Below are positions 61,653 through 64,000 of a stretch of DNA of 64,000 bases, in pieces. Below the pieces are notes generated by a model. That model worked only from the letters and a program-made list of their open reading frames with translations. It was not told the origin of the DNA and searched no databases. The stretch covers positions 186,001 through 250,000 of the forward strand of contig CAWJBD010000001.1 in the NCBI GenBank assembly GCA_963841045.1. The letters run 5' to 3'. The number at the start of each line of letters is the position of its first letter. Positions within the stretch are counted from its first letter, which is position 1. The stretch comes from Aalborgiella sp963841045. GTDB taxonomy: Bacteria; Pseudomonadota; Gammaproteobacteria; Burkholderiales; Burkholderiaceae_C. The position numbers and the translations under genes were made by a program.

Positions 61653-62098
61653 AAAATTCCGTCACCTTCATCGCTGTTAAAGTCGTTATAGATACCAACA
61701 TCGTTTTAGATTTGTTTGTTTTTGACGACCCTGACTCCAAACAACTGAAATCAGCTTTGCTGGATGGTTTAGCTAACAAACAACTGACTTGGCTGGCAAC
61801 CCATGCCATGCGCGATGAGCTTGTGCGCGTGCTGGCTTATCCCAAAATCATGTCGCGCATGACTTTTTACAAAGTGAGCAGCGAAGCTGTGATGCAGCAG
61901 TTCGACAAAACTGTGACTTTGGTTGAGCCTGCCCCTAAAGCCAATTGGATCTGCAAAGACCCTGACGATCAAAAATTCATTGACTTGGCGGTGCAACACC
62001 AAACGCAGTTGTTCAGCAAAGACCAAGCCGTTCTGTGCATGGCAAAACGCCTGCAAGCAGCAGGCGTTTTGGTTCACTTACCCGGCCAATTTATATAA
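61649..62098 (+). CDS. PIN-domain putative ribonuclease
   Basis: PIN-fold protein of 149 residues. The acidic catalytic set is visible in VVIDTNIVLDLFVFDDPDSK, in the mid-protein MRDELVRVL, and in CKDPDDQKFIDLAVQHQ with FSKDQAVL. The TTG at 61649 overlaps the methyltransferase stop, suggesting translational coupling; an upstream in-frame start would overlap that gene further. PIN proteins are often toxins, but no antitoxin gene is seen. A strong hairpin lies in its last 60 bases, and its stop codon falls in a dispersed repeat. Confidence 0.83.
   Translation: MKNSVTFIAVKVVIDTNIVLDLFVFDDPDSKQLKSALLDGLANKQLTWLATHAMRDELVRVLAYPKIMSRMTFYKVSSEAVMQQFDKTVTLVEPAPKANWICKDPDDQKFIDLAVQHQTQLFSKDQAVLCMAKRLQAAGVLVHLPGQFI
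62043..62071 (+). other. Strong hairpin inside the 3' end of the PIN gene
   Basis: CAAAACGCCTG (62043-62053) and CAGGCGTTTTG (62061-62071) are perfectly complementary around a 7-base loop. It has terminator-like shape with four T at the 3' arm, but lies in coding sequence 27 bases before the stop. Confidence 0.5.
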
Positions 62099-62154
62099 GA
62101 AATTGGCCTATATCCGGCGTATTTATTGCCTAGTTTGCTATTAAATATATAGCA
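62089..62154 (+). repeat. Dispersed repeat copy 9, overlapping the PIN stop codon
   Basis: ATTTATATAAGAAATTGG, CCTATATCCGGCGTATTTA, TTGCCTAGTTT, then GCTAT-taaatat-ATAGC. The left end ATTTATATAAG matches the copy after tRNA-Arg(CCT) and contains the TAA stop of the PIN gene. Confidence 0.88.
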
Positions 62155-62172
62155 ATTAGGTGATTAAATGTG

Positions 62173-63181
62173 TCAATTGGTTTTCTTAGCTGCAGCCAGT
62201 TCTTTTTCTAAGGTTTCAATTCGCGCTTGCATACCTGCGATGCGGCCATTCAAAGCACCCACATTGAAAACGGTGGCATTGTTGGCAGGCGCATCAAGTT
62301 TGTTGCCATAAGCTAACCACGAAGAGTCATAAATCTTCACATTTTTGAAACCCAGTTGCTCCAACACACCCGCTGTTTCTGAAGCACGAGCACCAGATTG
62401 GCAATACACAACAGTTTCCTTGTTCGGGTCGAGCTTGGCATACAGCGCCTTCAAATCATCGTTCGTTTTAAGCACCATGCCACGGTTATCAGCGACAACT
62501 TTGCGCGCCAATTTCGACATGGTTTCCGGATCGCTCCAATTCATCTCGTAAGGAATGTTGACCGAGCCAGGAATATTGCCACCGCGTAGCGCGCGGATAT
62601 CTGTACCAGCAAATTCCTTGGGTGTGCGGGCATCCACAATTTGCACGTCACTGCGGTTCAGTCGGTCTATCACTTCTTGCGTGCTCACAGCAACGGATGG
62701 GTTGGCTTTCAGAGTCAACTTGATGGGTGTTGTTGCTTTTGCTGCGCCAGTTTCGACTGGCAATCCAGCGGCTTGCCACGCTTCCAAGCCATCGTGGTAA
62801 ACACTCACTTTGCTGCCGCCAAAATAGCGCAAGGCATAGCGCCCAAAATAAGGGTTCCAAGTTCCGCGTGTGCCGTAAACAATGGTTTCCTTTGTGGGGT
62901 CAATGCCAGCCGCGCCCAACACTTTGGCCACTTCATCGGTTTTCAAAAAATCTTCTGCGTTGGCTTCACGCAATGTGGTTGCGGCATCTCCCACTCGTCA
63001 AGGCACCAGCCAAACGACCTTTGACATAGTCTTTGTCAGCACGCACGTCCCACACCTGCACATTGCGTTTCAGCGCATCCTGCACATAGGCCGTGTCCAC
63101 AATAACCTGTGCCGATGCCATACCCGCTAGCCCCAGCAATCCCAAAGCCAAACCCAATTTCCGTAACGAATAGTTGAACAT
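62173..63181 (-). CDS. Periplasmic rhodanese-type sulfurtransferase, frameshifted
   Basis: Two-domain rhodanese similar to thiosulfate or mercaptopyruvate sulfurtransferases. A signal peptide (LGLALGLLGLAGMASAQ) opens the protein. The first rhodanese domain (VQVWDVRADKDYVKGRLAGA) breaks near 62990 and resumes in another frame at VGDAATTLREANAEDFLKTD. The second domain has DARTPKEFAGTDIRALRGGN and catalytic Cys in VVYCQSGARASETAG. A C-terminal heptad-like tail (IAGMQARIETLEKELAAAKK) looks coiled-coil. Joined length is about 335 residues. Substrate unknown. Confidence 0.83.
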
Positions 63182-63299
63182 GCTCGCTCCTGTATGTTGT
63201 TGTCATGATTTTGGCTGTGTCTGTAACACGCCAAAATTCATCCTACAAACGAAGCTTCAAATGGTCAAGCGGGAAAGCCCTTGCAAAAAACTTGCGCGA

Positions 63300-63630
63300 T
63301 TAAGCCTCGTCACTTCCAAGCGGCGGGTTGGCATTGGCTGCCACCACTTGGCTCAGCATGCTTTCAAGCAGCTTCACGGCTTCGCCAATCACGTTGGCTT
63401 CCTGTTGGATGCTCATGCCTTGGCCCTCGCTGCTTTTGGCAGCGAGCACGTGGCGCTTGACCATTTCATCCAATACGTTTTGGTTGATGGTCATACCGTG
63501 TGAACTTTTCAGAGCCAATTCTTTGCTGAATTCCAACAAGCAAATCATGGCAATACTGAGCGTTGCGGCCTCTTCAGAATGCAGCACTTTGGTGATGGAT
63601 TTGGGTGAATTCGGGTTCGGGTTTGTTCAT
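63300..63630 (-). CDS. Conserved-looking hypothetical protein, frameshifted near the start
   Basis: Not recognised. The ATG at 63628-63630 gives MNKPEPEFT and then hits an early stop. A one-base shift near 63600 joins KSITKVLHSEEAATLSIAMI to the long frame LEFSKELALKSSHGMTINQN, which ends SQVVAANANPPLGSDEA. Joined length is about 109 residues, soluble, mostly helical in character, with no signal peptide or motif. It starts 12 bases after the 3' end of tRNA-Arg(TCT) and may be co-transcribed with it. The 118-base gap 63182-63299 before the rhodanese shows no feature. Confidence 0.5.
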
Positions 63631-63642
63631 GGCGATGTAGAG

Positions 63643-63719
<77 letters not shown>

Positions 63720-63762
63720 CGGCATATTTACTGCTTACTTTGCTATCATTTTTGATATAAAA
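63720..63762 (+). repeat. Degenerate dispersed repeat copy 10, next to tRNA-Arg(TCT)
   Basis: CGGCATATTTACTGCTTACT keeps the CGGCGTATTTATTGCCTA core in altered form and is followed by TTGCTAT-(8 nt)-ATATA. The left third of the element is replaced by the tRNA gene. Confidence 0.6.
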
Positions 63763-63819
63763 GCGGAGCGCTACGCTTTCAACTATTTTCCACCCCCAAT
63801 TGTACCCTGTCCACAAACG

Positions 63820-63858
63820 CAAAAAAAATCCCCACCAGCAGTTAAGCCAGTGGGGATT
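63820..63858 (-). terminator. Minus-strand terminator for a gene beyond the right edge
   Basis: AATCCCCAC and GTGGGGATT form a 9-bp stem; on the minus strand the hairpin is followed by eight T. It would end a transcript coming from the right. The flanking 63763-63819 shows nothing else. Confidence 0.82.
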
Positions 63859-63941
63859 ATTGACCTGGTGCGCTCCACCGCGAACCCGCAGCAGCCAAAT
63901 CAATATCTAATTATGTTACTTCGGCCACGCGTTTGTGCACC

Positions 63942-64000
63942 TCACTTTGTCGGCAACGTGTCGGTCGGCTTCGACTGCAATTCGTCCAGCAAATTCAGAT
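63942..64000 (-). CDS. Possible C-terminal end of a gene running off the right edge
   Basis: On the minus strand one frame reads LNLLDELQSKPTDTLPTK and stops at 63942-63944, about 85 bases before a minus-strand terminator. The other frames also stop nearby, so the true frame cannot be settled, especially with frameshifts elsewhere. The terminator indicates that a gene end is present; its identity is unknown. Confidence 0.25.
   Translation of the reverse strand, partial: LNLLDELQSKPTDTLPTK

Noticed and set aside
61649..62098. Classical PIN toxin-antitoxin pair
   Set aside because: No small antitoxin gene is found upstream or downstream; the neighbours are an RNA methyltransferase and a repeat.
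1083..63630. Widespread pseudogenes from genome reduction
   Set aside because: Breaks are single bases, several at homopolymers, and hit essential genes such as fabB, while protein sequence on both sides stays well conserved. Sequence error explains this better, though reads are needed to prove it.

Overview
The window reads as a chromosomal segment of a betaproteobacterium, most likely Burkholderiales and plausibly Comamonadaceae. Supporting signs are a Bug-family tricarboxylate receptor, System I cytochrome c maturation (ccmABCDEFGHI), the pyrR-pyrB-pyrX cluster with an inactive dihydroorotase, the argS-SPOR-dsbA and lptA-lptB-rpoN orders, and an abundant intergenic repeat resembling short repeats I recall from Comamonadaceae genomes. 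No transposase, phage or CRISPR genes are visible.

Layout. 1-5.6 kb: mltG (cut by the left edge), divergent ygfZ, then a Bug receptor, enoyl-CoA hydratase and MatB-like ligase set. 5.6-11.8 kb: a compact minus-strand ccmABCDEFGHI operon. 11.9 kb: tRNA-Arg(CCT). 13.0-19.6 kb: Pho box and pstS-pstC-pstA-pstB-phoU-phoB-phoR. 19.6-24.4 kb (minus): yqgE, ruvX, pyrR, pyrB, pyrX, acyltransferase. 24.4-30.5 kb: photolyase, ppk2 with its own Pho box, ppx, a basic histone-like protein, sixA, an OlsB-like acyltransferase. 30.6-36.4 kb: aquaporin-arsC, a hydrolase, soluble pyrophosphatase, and a membrane pyrophosphatase fused to an OmpA-like domain. 36.5-38.3 kb: fabA-fabB. 38.3-41.5 kb: moaA-mobA-moeA. 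41.6-53.0 kb: a 13-gene aryl-polyene-type pigment cluster. 53.2-64 kb: ssb, argS, SPOR protein, dsbA, lptA-lptB-rpoN, an RlmL-type methyltransferase with a PIN gene, a periplasmic rhodanese and tRNA-Arg(TCT).

Phosphorus is a running theme. Phosphate uptake and sensing, polyphosphate synthesis and breakdown, phosphate-free lipid synthesis and two pyrophosphatases lie within about 23 kb, and three places carry 11-bp-spaced Pho-box-like repeats.

Two features run through the whole window. First, at least ten copies of a ~55-65 bp repeat (conserved core plus a small AT-rich hairpin); four lie inside genes (ygfZ, the enoyl-CoA hydratase, the aquaporin, moeA). Second, about 20 single-base frameshifts interrupt otherwise intact genes, including fabB, moeA, ccmB and ygfZ, several at homopolymers. 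Their number and their presence in core genes make sequencing or assembly error the likeliest cause, so broken genes are annotated as one CDS each with the break noted.
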